DNA from: Hyphomicrobiales bacterium | GTDB lineage: Bacteria; Pseudomonadota; Alphaproteobacteria; Rhizobiales; Kaistiaceae | Direction: 5' to 3' | DNA length: 64,000 nt | Assembly (NCBI GenBank): GCA_017305635.1 | Contig: JAFKKF010000008.1 | Span: 248,001 to 312,000, forward strand | Part shown: positions 25,894 to 35,352 of the stretch, piece after piece | Layout of the letters: each line of letters starts with the position of its first letter | Numbering within the stretch: position 1 is the stretch's first letter | Notes under the pieces: model-generated | Database searches by the model: none | What the model saw: the letters and a program-made list of their open reading frames with translations, nothing else | Told to the model about the DNA's origin: nothing | Position numbers and translations under genes: made by a program

Positions 25894-26652
25894 GTGGACG
25901 ATTTGAGAGGACGCCGGGTTCTGGTGACCGGGTCAAGCACCGGCATCGGCGAGGCAGTGGCAATCGGTTTCGCCGAGCAGGGCGCCGAAGTCGCCGTGCA
26001 TTTCAACCGCAGCGAGGGGGCGGCGCAGGCGGTAGTCGAGGCGATCGGCAAGGGCGGCGGAAAGGCCGTCCTCGTCCGAGGCGACCTGGCGGCACGTGGC
26101 GTTGCCAGGCGGGTAGTCGAGGAGGCTGTCGACAGGCTCGGTGGACTCGATGTGTTGGTCAACAATGCCGGGTCGCTGATCCGCCGCGCGCCTTTCGCCG
26201 AAATCGACGACGGGCTGATCGATGCGGTCTTCGATTTGAACGTCCGCGCCGTCATCGCAACGTGCCAAGCGGCGATCCCGCATCTTGCGCGTCAGGCGGG
26301 CAGCTCGATCATCAATGTTGGCTCGATCGCCGGCAATGACGGGGGCGGCGCAGGCTCAGCCATCTATGCGTCGTCGAAGGCTTTCGTCCACAACCTCACG
26401 AAGCATCTGGCCCGCGACCTCGGCGGACGGGGCATCCGGGTGAATACCGTATCGCCCGGCGTCATCGCGACTCCCTTCCATGCCGCCACGCCACTCGAGC
26501 GGATGGAGGCGATGCGCAAGTCGGTTGCGCTCGGCCGAATCGGCACGCCGGAAGAATGCGTCGGCGCGTTCCTGTTCCTCGCCTCGCCAGCGATGAGCGG
26601 GTACATCACCGGCCAGAACATCCACGTCAATGGCGGGCAGTTGATGCCCTAG
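25894..26652 (+). CDS. SDR family oxidoreductase
   Basis: A 252-residue classical SDR with VTGSSTGIGEAVAIGFA, VNNAGSLI, NVGSIAGNDG, YASSKAF and the close ITGQNIHVNGGQLMP. HFNRSEG after beta 2 suggests NADP (Arg after the Asn). GTG 25894 has GAGAGG about 9 bases upstream. It is divergent from the FadR-type regulator and presumably oxidises or reduces the sugar imported by 21940-24825. Confidence 0.88.
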   Translation: MDDLRGRRVLVTGSSTGIGEAVAIGFAEQGAEVAVHFNRSEGAAQAVVEAIGKGGGKAVLVRGDLAARGVARRVVEEAVDRLGGLDVLVNNAGSLIRRAPFAEIDDGLIDAVFDLNVRAVIATCQAAIPHLARQAGSSIINVGSIAGNDGGGAGSAIYASSKAFVHNLTKHLARDLGGRGIRVNTVSPGVIATPFHAATPLERMEAMRKSVALGRIGTPEECVGAFLFLASPAMSGYITGQNIHVNGGQLMP

Positions 26653-26880
26653 GGGATCAAGGTCATCAGGTTCGGAGAATTTCGGCCTTCAGAGAAGCCA
26701 TCGCGCCCCACTTAGCGCAAGCTCACTCAACAGGTCGTCCGCCGGAACGGCGCCAAACCACGCCCGGCGAGGCGGCTGTGCAAACGCCATGAGAGCGTTG
26801 AGCTCGGTATATCCGGCGGAGGGAGAGGGACCGGAATCCAACGTTCTCTGCGAGATGGCGTCTCGCGGTGGGTGTCTGGG

Positions 26881-27666
26881 TCAGCCGGAAAGCGAGCCAC
26901 CGTCGATGTTGATCGATTCCCCCGTGATCCAGTTCGAGCCCTCCGAGACGAGGAAGAGGATCGCCTCGACCACGTCGGCCACGGTGCCGACGCGTTGCAG
27001 CGGGAAGCTCGCCGCGCCGCGCCTGACGACCTCGTCCGGCGAGGCGCCGAAGCCGAGCTCGATCTTCTGGTCGATCACCACCTTGCCCATCTGCGTCTCG
27101 GCGACCGTGCCGGGACAGACGGCGTTGACGCGGACCTTGTGCGGCGCGACCTCGGCGGCCACGGCCTGGGTGAGACCGACGACGCCGAACTTCGAGGCGC
27201 AATAGGCGGCGAGCAGGGCGAAGCCGCGCTTGCCCGCGTCGGAGGCGATGTTGACGATCCGGCCGGCGCCGGAGGCCTTCAGGTGCGGCATCGCCTCGCG
27301 CATGACCAGGAACGTGCCCTTCAGGTTCACGTCGAGGATGCGGTCCCATTCGGCCGTGGCAATGTTCTCGATGGCGCGGAACTGGAAGACGCCGGCCGAA
27401 TTCACCAGCGTATCGAGCCCGCCGAGCCGTGCGTTCGCCTCCGCGACGCCCCGCGCCACCGAGGCGTCATCGGTCACGTCCATGGCGATGGGGACGAAGT
27501 CTGCTGCGTCGGTGGGCGAAAGCCGCTCGAGGGCGCGCGGCAGGTCGGCCAGCGCGACGCGGGCACCGAACTCGCGGAGACGGCGCGCGGCGCCGAGCCC
27601 GATGCCGCTGGCGCCGCCGGTGACGAGGGCGCGCCGCCCCGGCGTGATGGTGAACAGTTCAGGCAT
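26881..27666 (-). CDS. SDR family oxidoreductase
   Basis: A 261-residue classical SDR with VTGGASGIGLGAARRL, VNSAGVFQF, NIASDAGKRG, YCASKFG and the close ITGESINIDGGSLSG. ADLPRA after beta 2 has the Asp expected for NAD. ATG 27666 follows GGAGAAG. It lies 27 bases downstream of the LacI-family gene on the same strand, so the two are probably co-transcribed, and it may serve the same sugar as the D-cluster importer. Glucose/ribitol dehydrogenase-like enzymes are the nearest guess. Confidence 0.88.
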   Translation of the reverse strand: MPELFTITPGRRALVTGGASGIGLGAARRLREFGARVALADLPRALERLSPTDAADFVPIAMDVTDDASVARGVAEANARLGGLDTLVNSAGVFQFRAIENIATAEWDRILDVNLKGTFLVMREAMPHLKASGAGRIVNIASDAGKRGFALLAAYCASKFGVVGLTQAVAAEVAPHKVRVNAVCPGTVAETQMGKVVIDQKIELGFGASPDEVVRRGAASFPLQRVGTVADVVEAILFLVSEGSNWITGESINIDGGSLSG

Positions 27667-27693
27667 GGCACATCTTCTCCACGTCGGACGAGT

Positions 27694-28782
27694 TCAGGAC
27701 CCTGCGGCATCACGCGGCGGCGAGACGGATTGGCGGGCAACGAAGGCGACCGGCAGGACGTCGGCGCGCGCCGGACCATCGTCGCGGACGCCGCCCTGGC
27801 CGAGGCGCGCCAGCGCCCGGCGCGCGGCAGCCGCGCCAAGCCCATGCGGATCGCGATCGATCACGGCGATAGGCGGCGCGAGGAACTCGGCGAGCGGTAC
27901 CTCGTCCCATCCGACCACGGCGACGTCCGCGCCGATCGCCAGCCCACGCCGGCGGATGGCGCGGAGCGTACCGAGGAGGAGTTGCATGCCGCCGGCGAGA
28001 ATCGCGGTGGGCGGATGCGGAACGTCGAGGAGCGACAGAACCGCCTGCTCCGCCTCGGCAGCGTCGTGGCCGGTGACGCAGGGCGTGGCCTCGTCCGTAA
28101 GCCCGCGCTGGCGGAAGGCCTCGGCGAGGCCGGCGAGCCGCTCGCGCCCGCCACGGCGCGAGGTCGGGCCGGTCAGCGCGGCGATGCGGCGATGGCCGGC
28201 GTCGAGGAGGTGGCCGGTCGCCTCGATCATGCCGCGCCGGTGATCGGCGGCGACGCTGTCGACGGACAGGCGGGGATCGAGGGCGCTCTCGATCGCGACG
28301 ACCGGGCCGTCGAATTCCTGGAGCGCGGCGAAGAGGCCGGCATGGTCCTCACGCGTCGGCACGACGAGGATCGAATCGACGCGGCGGCTGTTGAGGTAGC
28401 GGACGTTGGCGGCATCGGTATCCGGGACGCGGCCCGAGCTCATGACGAGGAGCGCATAGCCGGCCGGCCGCAGCACCGATTCCGCCCCGGCGACGATCGC
28501 CGCCGAGAAGGGATCGGTGAGGTCGGAAGCGGCGAAGCCGATCAGGTCGGTGGCGCCGCGCCGGAGACTCTGGGCGACGTAGTTGGGCTGGTAGCCGAGC
28601 TCGGCCGCAGCCTCCATGACCCGCGCGCGGAGCGCCGGGATGACCTCGCCCCTGCCGGAGAAGACCTTCGACACGGTGGAGATGGCGACGCCGGCGCGCT
28701 GGGCTACCTCGCGGATTCCGACGCGTCGTGGCGGCGGTCCGCTCAGCGATTCTCCCCGAAATCCGCTTCCTCTGCCGCTCAT
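27694..28782 (-). CDS. LacI-family transcriptional repressor
   Basis: A 362-residue protein with the LacI helix-turn-helix and hinge (IREVAQRAGVAISTVSKVFSGRGEVIPALRARVMEAAAELGYQPNYVAQSLRRG) and a periplasmic-binding-like core (IGFAASDLTDPFSAAIVAGAESV, then VGWDEVPLAEFLAPPIAVIDRD). ATG 28782 is used; a GTG at 28815 would add 11 residues. The divergent promoter at 28809 lies over this gene's own 5' end, with a double palindrome typical of LacI-family operators, so repression of the ABC operon at 28921 and of itself is likely. Confidence 0.93.
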   Translation of the reverse strand: MSGRGSGFRGESLSGPPPRRVGIREVAQRAGVAISTVSKVFSGRGEVIPALRARVMEAAAELGYQPNYVAQSLRRGATDLIGFAASDLTDPFSAAIVAGAESVLRPAGYALLVMSSGRVPDTDAANVRYLNSRRVDSILVVPTREDHAGLFAALQEFDGPVVAIESALDPRLSVDSVAADHRRGMIEATGHLLDAGHRRIAALTGPTSRRGGRERLAGLAEAFRQRGLTDEATPCVTGHDAAEAEQAVLSLLDVPHPPTAILAGGMQLLLGTLRAIRRRGLAIGADVAVVGWDEVPLAEFLAPPIAVIDRDPHGLGAAAARRALARLGQGGVRDDGPARADVLPVAFVARQSVSPPRDAAGS

Positions 28783-28808
28783 TTTCCACGAAGGCCGCCG
28801 GACGGCCG

Positions 28809-28865
28809 TTGACACTCTGAAAGTCGAGTCATAGCATCACGAAACGTTTCGCGAAACGTTTCGTG
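28809..28865 (+). promoter_or_regulatory. Consensus promoter with tandem LacI-family palindromic operators
   Basis: TTGACA at 28809-28814, a 17-base spacer and TAGCAT at 28832-28837. Immediately after the -10 come two abutting copies of the perfect palindrome CGAAACGTTTCG (28840-28851 and 28852-28863). Together with flanking bases these give a perfect 28-bp palindrome at 28838-28865. The single unit, centred on CG, is the usual LacI/GalR operator form. Binding would block transcription of the 28921 operon at its start. Confidence 0.8.
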
Positions 28866-28920
28866 GCGGGTTTTTATCCGAAACTCGGTCAAGGCCGGCA
28901 CGCCGGCGAGGGAGGTTGGG

Positions 28921-30042
28921 GTGGACAATCGCGTTTCCAAATCCATGCAGGGAATGATCGGGGCCGGGCTTCTCCTGGCGGGCCTTCACACCGGCATCGC
29001 GCTCGCCGACGACGGCTTCAAGCCGAGGCCGCAGGGCGGCATCAGCGGCGCGCTCCTGCCGAACGAGCGGAAGCTCTGGAAGTACGATGCCGCGACCGGC
29101 ACGTATGGCGAGGTCCCCGGCGACGCTTCGGGCCAATACGTGCCCAACCTGCGTAAGCCGGCGAAGCCGCTGACCTTCGCCTTCGCCGAGGGCTGGGCGG
29201 CGATCCCCTTCTCGGTCTCGATCAACAAGGGCATCTACAAAATTGCCGACGACCTCGGCATCAAGATCATCTACTGCGACCAGGAATTCAAACCCGAGAA
29301 GGCGGTCACCTGCGCCGAGCAGCTGTCGCAGCAGAAGCCTGATTTCGCCATCGTCTCCAACTGGCAGTCGGGCGCCGCCGAGGCGATCATGAAGATCTAC
29401 AACGCCGCGCGGATCCCCGTGGTCAACATCGATGTCGCCCATCCGAACGGCATCTTCTTCGGCGCCGACAACTACATTTCCGGCGAGATCGGCGGCAAGG
29501 CCGCCGGTGAGTACGCCAAGAATCTCGGCAAGTGCGCCGACGTGGTGGTGCTCAACGGTATCAATCCCGGCGAGGGCGACGCGGCCAACCAGCGCCTCGC
29601 CGGCTTCACCGACGGCGTGCAGGAAGTCTGCGGCGCGCTGCCGGCCGACCGCATCAAGTCGGAGATCTTCGATGCCGGCACCACCGAGCAGGCGCTCACC
29701 AAGACGACCGACTGGCTGACCGCCAATCCGGGGGCCGGCTTTGTGCTCGGCTCCTCGATCGACGACGCGCGCTCGGCCGGCATCGCCAAGGCGCTGGCGC
29801 AGAACACGCGCGACGGCGCCGCGGTCGGCCTCGGCTGCGACGAGATCGGCGTCGCGTCCACCAAGGAAGGCGATCCGGCAGCGACGAAGTTCCTCGGCTG
29901 CGTCGCCTACTTCCCGGAGAAATACCCGGACTACGTCATGTCGATCGGCCTCGACGTCCTCGACGGCAAGCCGGTGCCGAACGAGGTGCATATCGAGCAC
30001 AAGTTCCTCGACAGGGCGACCGTCGGCTCGGTCTATCCGTAA
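28921..30042 (+). CDS. Periplasmic sugar-binding protein of an ABC importer
   Basis: A 373-residue protein with a signal peptide ending near residue 29 (LLLAGLHTGIALA, then DD). The mature protein begins with a Pro/Gly-rich stretch and an extra segment (GISGALLPNERKLWKYDAATGTYGEVPG) before the usual Peripla_BP_4 core (FAEGWAAIPFSVSINKGIYKIADDLGIKI). The rest has NINPGEGDAANQR-like ligand wording and four or more cysteines. GTG 28921 follows GGGAGGTTGGGG. It is the first gene of the LacI-controlled operon. The ligand is unknown. Confidence 0.9.
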   Translation: MDNRVSKSMQGMIGAGLLLAGLHTGIALADDGFKPRPQGGISGALLPNERKLWKYDAATGTYGEVPGDASGQYVPNLRKPAKPLTFAFAEGWAAIPFSVSINKGIYKIADDLGIKIIYCDQEFKPEKAVTCAEQLSQQKPDFAIVSNWQSGAAEAIMKIYNAARIPVVNIDVAHPNGIFFGADNYISGEIGGKAAGEYAKNLGKCADVVVLNGINPGEGDAANQRLAGFTDGVQEVCGALPADRIKSEIFDAGTTEQALTKTTDWLTANPGAGFVLGSSIDDARSAGIAKALAQNTRDGAAVGLGCDEIGVASTKEGDPAATKFLGCVAYFPEKYPDYVMSIGLDVLDGKPVPNEVHIEHKFLDRATVGSVYP

Positions 30043-30063
30043 GCCCGCGGGTCGCACAGCGTC

Positions 30064-30828
30064 ATGCCGCAGCCGCTCCTCGAACTGACCGGGGTCTCCA
30101 AGACCTTCGGCCCGGTGACCGCCCTCGACCGCGTCGACATGCAGATCGGCGCGGCCGAGGCGGTGGGCCTCATCGGCGACAATGGCGCCGGCAAATCGAC
30201 GCTGGTGAAGATCCTCTCCGGCCTCTACCCGCCGACGACCGGCAGCATGCGCTTCGACGGGCGCGCGGTGCATTTCGGCAGCCCGTTCGAGGCGCGGGCG
30301 GCGGGCATCGAAATGATCTACCAGGACCTCGCGCTCTGCGGCGACCTCGACGTCGCCGCCAACGTGTTCCTCGGCCGGGAGCGGAAGAAGAGCTTCGGCC
30401 CGATCCGACTCCTCGATCGGACGACGATGCGCGAGGATGCCCGCCGCGTGATGCGCGAGCTCGGCACCGACATCGCGCCGGAGCGCATCGTCGGCGGACT
30501 TTCGGGCGGGCAGCGCCAGCTCGTGGCGGTAGCGCGCGCCCTCCAGTTCCAGCCGCGCCTCCTGCTTCTCGACGAGCCGACGGCGGCGCTTTCCAGCGAG
30601 AAGATCCGCGTCCTCATGGGACTCATCGAGCAATTGAAGGCACGTGGCGTTTCCATCCTCATGATCAGCCACCGCTTCACCGACATCCTCCATGTCTGCG
30701 ACCGCATCGTCGTCGTCCGGCAGGGACGGATCGCCGGCGAGCTCGCGCCGCATGCGCAACCGCCGGAGCGGACGATGGCGGCGATGCATGCGATGATGAC
30801 GGGCGACGCGCTCGGAGTTTCGGCATGA
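30064..30828 (+). CDS. Sugar ABC transporter ATP-binding protein, single domain
   Basis: A 254-residue ATPase with Walker A GDNGAGKSTLVK, Q-loop EMIYQDLALCGDLD, signature LSGGQRQLVAVARAL, Walker B LLLLDEPTAALSS and H-loop MISHRF. It is the short FrcA-like form, so it is expected to work as a homodimer. It starts 21 bases after the binding protein, and its last codon overlaps the permease start (ATGA). Confidence 0.92.
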   Translation: MPQPLLELTGVSKTFGPVTALDRVDMQIGAAEAVGLIGDNGAGKSTLVKILSGLYPPTTGSMRFDGRAVHFGSPFEARAAGIEMIYQDLALCGDLDVAANVFLGRERKKSFGPIRLLDRTTMREDARRVMRELGTDIAPERIVGGLSGGQRQLVAVARALQFQPRLLLLDEPTAALSSEKIRVLMGLIEQLKARGVSILMISHRFTDILHVCDRIVVVRQGRIAGELAPHAQPPERTMAAMHAMMTGDALGVSA

Positions 30829-31832
30829 GCGCGCCCGCCGACGCCACCGCCTCGCGCGTACCCGCCGGACCCATGGCGCGTTTCTTCCGCCGCCTCGGTG
30901 AGGGACGCGACAATTCCCTCGGCCTTCTCGCCATCCTGATCGTCCTCGTCGTCGTCCTCTCCTTCGTCTCGCCCTATTTCCTGACGGCGACCAACCTCCT
31001 CAACATCGGCCGCGGCATCGCCATCGTCGGTATCGTCGCGGTCGGCGAGACGATCGTGATCATCGCCGGCGGCTTCGACCTGTCCGTCGGCTCGGTGATG
31101 GCGGCGTCCGGCATGATCGCCGGGTTCCTCGTCACTCACGGTGCTCCGCTTCCCGCCGCCTTTGCCGCGGCGCTCGCCGTCGGCGCGCTGGTCGGCTTCA
31201 TCAACGGCGCGATCATCAGCTATGCGCGCATCAATCCGCTGATCGCGACGCTCGCGACGCTCGCCATCATCCGCGGCCTCGGCTACGTCATTTCCGGCGG
31301 ACGCGAGCTCGTGATCTCGGACGAAGCGTTCCTGACCTTCGGCGTCGGCCAGGTCTTCGGCGTGCCCTACATCGTCATCCTGCTCGTCGCGACCTTCGCG
31401 GTCTTCGCCTGGCTGATGCCGCGCACGCTCTTCGGACGCTACGCCTATGCGATCGGGTCGAGCGCGAAGGCGGCGCAGCGCGCCGGCGTTCCGGTCTCGC
31501 GCTGGCGCATCGTCTATTACGTCACCTGCGGGCTGCTCTCGGCGCTTGCCGGCCTCGTCTTCGTGGCGCGCACCGGCAATGCGCAGCCAAGCGCGGCGCT
31601 CGGCATCGAGCTCGACGTCATCACCGCCGTCATCCTCGGCGGCACGAGCCTGACCGGCGGACGCGGGCGGCTGTGGGGCACGTTCATCGGCCTCCTCCTC
31701 CTCGGCGTGGTCAACAACGGCCTGATCCTCGTCGGCGTGCCGGCCTTCTGGCAGCAGGTGGTCAAGGGGACGATCCTGCTCGTCGCCGTCCTCTACGACG
31801 AGCTGCGGCGCAACCGGGTGGAGGAAGCATGA
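30825..31832 (+). CDS. Sugar ABC transporter permease (RbsC/FrcC-like)
   Basis: A 335-residue membrane protein. Family blocks are AGGFDLSVGSVMAASGMIAG, YARINPLIATLATLAIIRGLGYV and FGRYAYAIGSSAKAAQRAGVPV. It ends with VPAFWQQVVKGTILLVAVLYDELRR, close to the permease at 21940, so the two importers are related paralogues. ATG 30825 overlaps the ATPase stop by four bases, and its own stop overlaps the next gene by four bases. Confidence 0.92.
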   Translation: MSAPADATASRVPAGPMARFFRRLGEGRDNSLGLLAILIVLVVVLSFVSPYFLTATNLLNIGRGIAIVGIVAVGETIVIIAGGFDLSVGSVMAASGMIAGFLVTHGAPLPAAFAAALAVGALVGFINGAIISYARINPLIATLATLAIIRGLGYVISGGRELVISDEAFLTFGVGQVFGVPYIVILLVATFAVFAWLMPRTLFGRYAYAIGSSAKAAQRAGVPVSRWRIVYYVTCGLLSALAGLVFVARTGNAQPSAALGIELDVITAVILGGTSLTGGRGRLWGTFIGLLLLGVVNNGLILVGVPAFWQQVVKGTILLVAVLYDELRRNRVEEA

Positions 31833-32905
31833 CGGCGCGCATCGGGGTGATCGGTTGCGGATGGTGGGCGACGCGGGCGCACCTCCCTGCCCTGAAAGCC
31901 AACCCGGATGCGGTGATCGCCGGCATCGCCGATCCCGATCCCGAAAACCGCAAGCGCGCGGCGGAACGCTTCGCCGTTCCGCCGGACCGCGTGTTTGCGG
32001 ATGCCGACGAGATGCTGGAGAAGGCCGAACTGGACGGGGCGATCGTCGCCGTGCCGCATTCGGCGCATGCCCCGCTTGCACGGGCTGTCCTGAGAAAGAA
32101 GAGGCACCTCCTCCTCGAGAAGCCGATGACGATCCATCCGCCGGATGCGCGGGCGCTCGCCGCGCTTGCCGAGGCGAACGGTGTCGAGCTGATCGTCGGC
32201 TATCCCTGGCACTACAGTCGCCAGGTGCTCGCGGTGCGCGACGCGATCGCGGAAGGGCGCATCGGCGAGATCGAATATGTGAGCTGCCAGTTCGCCTCGA
32301 TCGTGCGCGAGCTCTACCGCGGGAATCCGGAGCCCTATCGCGACGTTCTCGGCTATTCGGTCAATCCGCCCGGCATGCGCACCTATGCCGATCCGGAGAT
32401 CGCCGGCGGCGGCCAGGGACAGACCCAGGTGACCCACAGCGCCGCGCTCCTCTTTTTCCTCACCGGGCTGAAGCCGGTGAGCGTTGCGGCATTGACCGAA
32501 TCGTTCGAGCTCGCCGTCGACCTCGCCGACGCCGTCGTCGTGCGCTTCGACAATCGTGCGGTCGGGTCGCTCGGCTCGACCGGCTCGGTGCTGCCCGGGC
32601 AGGAGGAGATGCTCGAATACCGGATATTCGGAACGCGTGGCCACATCACGTTCGACGTCAACGAGGGCTCGGCGGTGATCTATGGAGCCGCCGGCGCGAT
32701 CGACCGCCTGCCGGCGCCGCCGCTCGAGGAGCGCTATCCCGACTGGGCGCCGGCGGACAATCTCGTCGACGTGGCGCTCGGCCGCGCGCCGAACGGCTCA
32801 CCGGCCTCGCTCGGCGTGCTCACCGTCGAGTTCGTCGACGCCATGTACCGCGCCGGTCGCGAGGGACGGACTGTGCCGGTTGGCGAAGGGGAGATGGTGC
32901 GATGA
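31829..32905 (+). CDS. Gfo/Idh/MocA family oxidoreductase
   Basis: A 358-residue protein. The Rossmann start is IGVIGCGWWATRAHLPAL, and the cofactor/catalytic motif LLEKPMTIHPPDA carries the conserved EKP lysine. A second catalytic block has YPWHYSRQVLA and GGGQGQTQVTHSAALLFFLTG, with the family His. This group oxidises or epimerises sugars with NAD(P). It is translationally coupled (ATGA) to the permease before it and the enolase-type gene after it, so it very probably acts on the imported sugar. Confidence 0.9.
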   Translation: MTARIGVIGCGWWATRAHLPALKANPDAVIAGIADPDPENRKRAAERFAVPPDRVFADADEMLEKAELDGAIVAVPHSAHAPLARAVLRKKRHLLLEKPMTIHPPDARALAALAEANGVELIVGYPWHYSRQVLAVRDAIAEGRIGEIEYVSCQFASIVRELYRGNPEPYRDVLGYSVNPPGMRTYADPEIAGGGQGQTQVTHSAALLFFLTGLKPVSVAALTESFELAVDLADAVVVRFDNRAVGSLGSTGSVLPGQEEMLEYRIFGTRGHITFDVNEGSAVIYGAAGAIDRLPAPPLEERYPDWAPADNLVDVALGRAPNGSPASLGVLTVEFVDAMYRAGREGRTVPVGEGEMVR

Positions 32906-34035
32906 AGGAAGAACGGATTGCGCGCGTCGAGGCGCTGCCGCTTCGCTATGCCGAGCCGAACAACAACGGCAAGACGCGCCATGTCACGCTGGTACGCATC
33001 GAGAGCGCCGGCGGTGCCGTCGGCTGGGGCGAGGCGATCACCGGGTCCGAGGATGCCTCGATCGCCACCAGGGTCATCGTCGACCGCGGCTTTGCCGAGC
33101 GCCTGATCGGGCGGAACCCGCAGGACGTGGAGGCGATCTGGTCGGAATTCCGCGAGACCACCTACTGGTCGGGCAATGGCGGGATCGTCACTTTCGCGAT
33201 CAGCGCGATCGACATGGCGCTCTGGGACCTCGCCGGGCGCATCGCAGGGCTGCCGGTGCATCGGCTGCTCGGCGGCAAGCGCCGCGAGCGCGTGCGGGCC
33301 GCCTCCTCGATCATCTTCGACACGGGCAACCTCGACGGCCTCGGCCGCCAGTTCGCCGACCTGAAGTCGCGGGGCTATGGCGTCCTGAAGGGCGGCTGGG
33401 GACACGACCTCTCGATCGCCTTCGGCCGCGATCCGAAGCGCGACGTCGCCATCGTGCGCACAATGCGCGAGGCGGTCGGCGACGATGCCGAGATCATCGT
33501 CGACGTGGTCGCGGGCGCCGGCTGGACCGCCAGCCACGCGATCACCATGGCGCGCGCCTTCGAACCCTACCGGCTCTACTGGCTGGAGGATGCCCTGCCG
33601 GAGGGCGATGCGGCCGGCTGGCAGCGGCTGCGCGAGGCGACCGCGACGCCGCTCTGCACCGGCGAGAAGGGCTGGACCGTTCCGCATTTCCGCGGGCTCG
33701 TCGACAACGGCGCGCTGGACGTCGTGATGATCGACCCCGGCCGCGCCGAGGGCGTGACGGGAACGAAGAAGGTGATCGACCTTGCCGCGGATGCCGGCGC
33801 TTCGTGGAACGCCCATTCCTGGTCGAGCGCGCTCAACACGGCGGCATCGCTGCACCTAGCCGCCGCGTCTCCGAACGTCCTTGTCCTCGAACTGAAGCCC
33901 GAGCCGTCGCCGATGCAGAACGACATCGTGACCGATCCGATCGTGATGCAGGACGGTTGGATTGTCGTACGCGACACACCGGGACTTGGTGTCACTGTCG
34001 ATGAAGCGTCTGTGCGGAAGTATGTCTTCGCATAG
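32902..34035 (+). CDS. Enolase-superfamily protein (mandelate racemase/muconate lactonizing type), probable sugar-acid dehydratase
   Basis: A 377-residue protein with the capping domain and (beta/alpha)8 barrel of the mandelate-racemase group. Metal ligands appear as Asp201, Glu229 and Glu255, and the His-Asp dyad as His305 and Asp278. At the KxK site only the first lysine is present (Lys163 in VLKGGW), and the second is Gly165. This points to a one-sided acid/base chemistry such as sugar-acid dehydration rather than racemisation, by family logic. It is coupled to the Gfo/Idh gene, suggesting oxidation of the sugar and then dehydration of the acid. The actual sugar is unknown. Confidence 0.88.
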   Translation: MKEERIARVEALPLRYAEPNNNGKTRHVTLVRIESAGGAVGWGEAITGSEDASIATRVIVDRGFAERLIGRNPQDVEAIWSEFRETTYWSGNGGIVTFAISAIDMALWDLAGRIAGLPVHRLLGGKRRERVRAASSIIFDTGNLDGLGRQFADLKSRGYGVLKGGWGHDLSIAFGRDPKRDVAIVRTMREAVGDDAEIIVDVVAGAGWTASHAITMARAFEPYRLYWLEDALPEGDAAGWQRLREATATPLCTGEKGWTVPHFRGLVDNGALDVVMIDPGRAEGVTGTKKVIDLAADAGASWNAHSWSSALNTAASLHLAAASPNVLVLELKPEPSPMQNDIVTDPIVMQDGWIVVRDTPGLGVTVDEASVRKYVFA

Positions 34036-34523
34036 GTACGCAAGGACAATGCCGTATCTCGCGCCGCCCCTGTTGGACGCGCAGGGGGGCCACGGATTTG
34101 TGAGGAAAACACAGCCTTAGCGCTACGGCTTGGGCGACCTGCAGCCGCATACCGCCAAGTGAGATCGAGCGCCGACTAGGTTAACCGGAACAGACCCTCC
34201 CTATGAACGAGGGCATCTTGGGGAGCAGGTCACCCGCAAGTGCAGCGCCTTCCCAACGTCGAACGCTTTCGTAACCTCCCACGTCATCGCAGGTCCTCCC
34301 ATGTCACGGCTTTCAGGATTGGGCGCTCGTCACGCAGGATGACCGCAACTACCCCGGCTTCCCGCGCTCCCTTGGTCCTTAGGACCAACTTGGACCGTGT
34401 ATTGTAGGAGCGCGGGCTGCGTTCCTCAATCGGTCGCATCGTCTCGGCCGTCTCGCGCCGTGTTGTGCCGGTATCGTAGGCGAGCTTGTTCCGGCGTGCC
34501 ACGTCGGTGCGGCGGCCATCACC
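34036..34523. other. Gene-poor degenerate stretch
   Basis: There is no recognised gene in about 490 bases. The stretch looks less GC-rich than its surroundings. A 72-codon minus frame at 34284-34502 (ending VVAVILRDERPILKAVTWEDLR) has no family match I know and no good ribosome binding site, so I do not call it a gene. Confidence 0.4.
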
Positions 34524-35352
34524 TTAGGTCTGGAGCTCGCGCACCCAGGCGAGAAACTCGGCCACGATCGGAATCTTTGCGTTCGCCTTCGGGTAAACGA
34601 GGAAGTGCCCGGTAACCTCCAAGCTTCGCATGCTATCGGCAAAGGGGCGCACGAGGCGGCCGTCGGCGAGTTCCCGCGCCGCCAGCGTCGTGCTGTCGAG
34701 GATGATGCCGAGACCGTCAACGCCGGCCTGGATGGACATGACGGAACGGTCGAAATGGAGATGCTGGCCGCTCTTAGGAGGGTCGAGCCCGTTGATCTCG
34801 AACCAGTCGTTCCAGCCCATGATGGCGCTGTCGAGTTCGATCAGGGTCGCCCGGTCGAGATCGGACGGCGTTCGTATGGCGTCCGGCCCTTCTAGCAGGC
34901 GCGGGCTGCACAGAGGCATCACCTCTTCTTTCATCAGCGGCACAACCTGCAGGTCCTTCCAGTTCGGCTTCCCATAGCGAATATCGATATCGACGTGGTC
35001 GCTGACAAAGTTGGCAAATTCCGGCGACCCGCTGACGCGCAGGTCAATATTGGGAAAGCGAGCGACAAACTGGTGCAGCCGCGGCATCAGCCACAGGCTG
35101 CCAATGGAGGGTACGGAATGGATGGTCAGCTTTCTGACGGGAGCCGCGGAACGCGATCTCGTTGGTGGCGTTGTTAATGCTGACGAATATCTCCTGCAGC
35201 GAGGAGAAGTAGCGTTGCCCCGGTTCGGTGAAGGCCAGGCCGCGGTTGAGCCGGTGGAAGAGCTTCACGCGGAGGTGGTACTCGAGGCCACGCAATCGAG
35301 CACCGGGCTTGATGTCTTCGAAGTTGTGCATGCGACCCTCTGCTAGCAGCAT
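34524..35352 (-). pseudogene. Broken LysR-type regulator (GcvA-like)
   Basis: Two frames carry consecutive parts of one LysR protein. The frame ending near 35044 holds the end of the helix-turn-helix and the linker helix (RGLEYHLRVKLFHRLNRGLAFTEPGQRYFSSLQEIF). The frame ending at 34524 holds the substrate-binding domain, starting upstream of its first ATG as VRKLTIHSVPSIGSLWLMPRLHQF. They join by a frameshift near 35130. The first half of the helix-turn-helix (normally LRAFEAAARH...VSHQI) is missing or scrambled (EDIKPGARLRGLE). The closest intact relatives are GcvA-like regulators of about 300 residues. The gene cannot make a DNA-binding protein. Confidence 0.75.

Noticed and set aside
34284-34502. 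A 72-codon minus-strand frame in the degenerate stretch
   Set aside because: No match to a known family and no start signal; the surrounding DNA is decayed.
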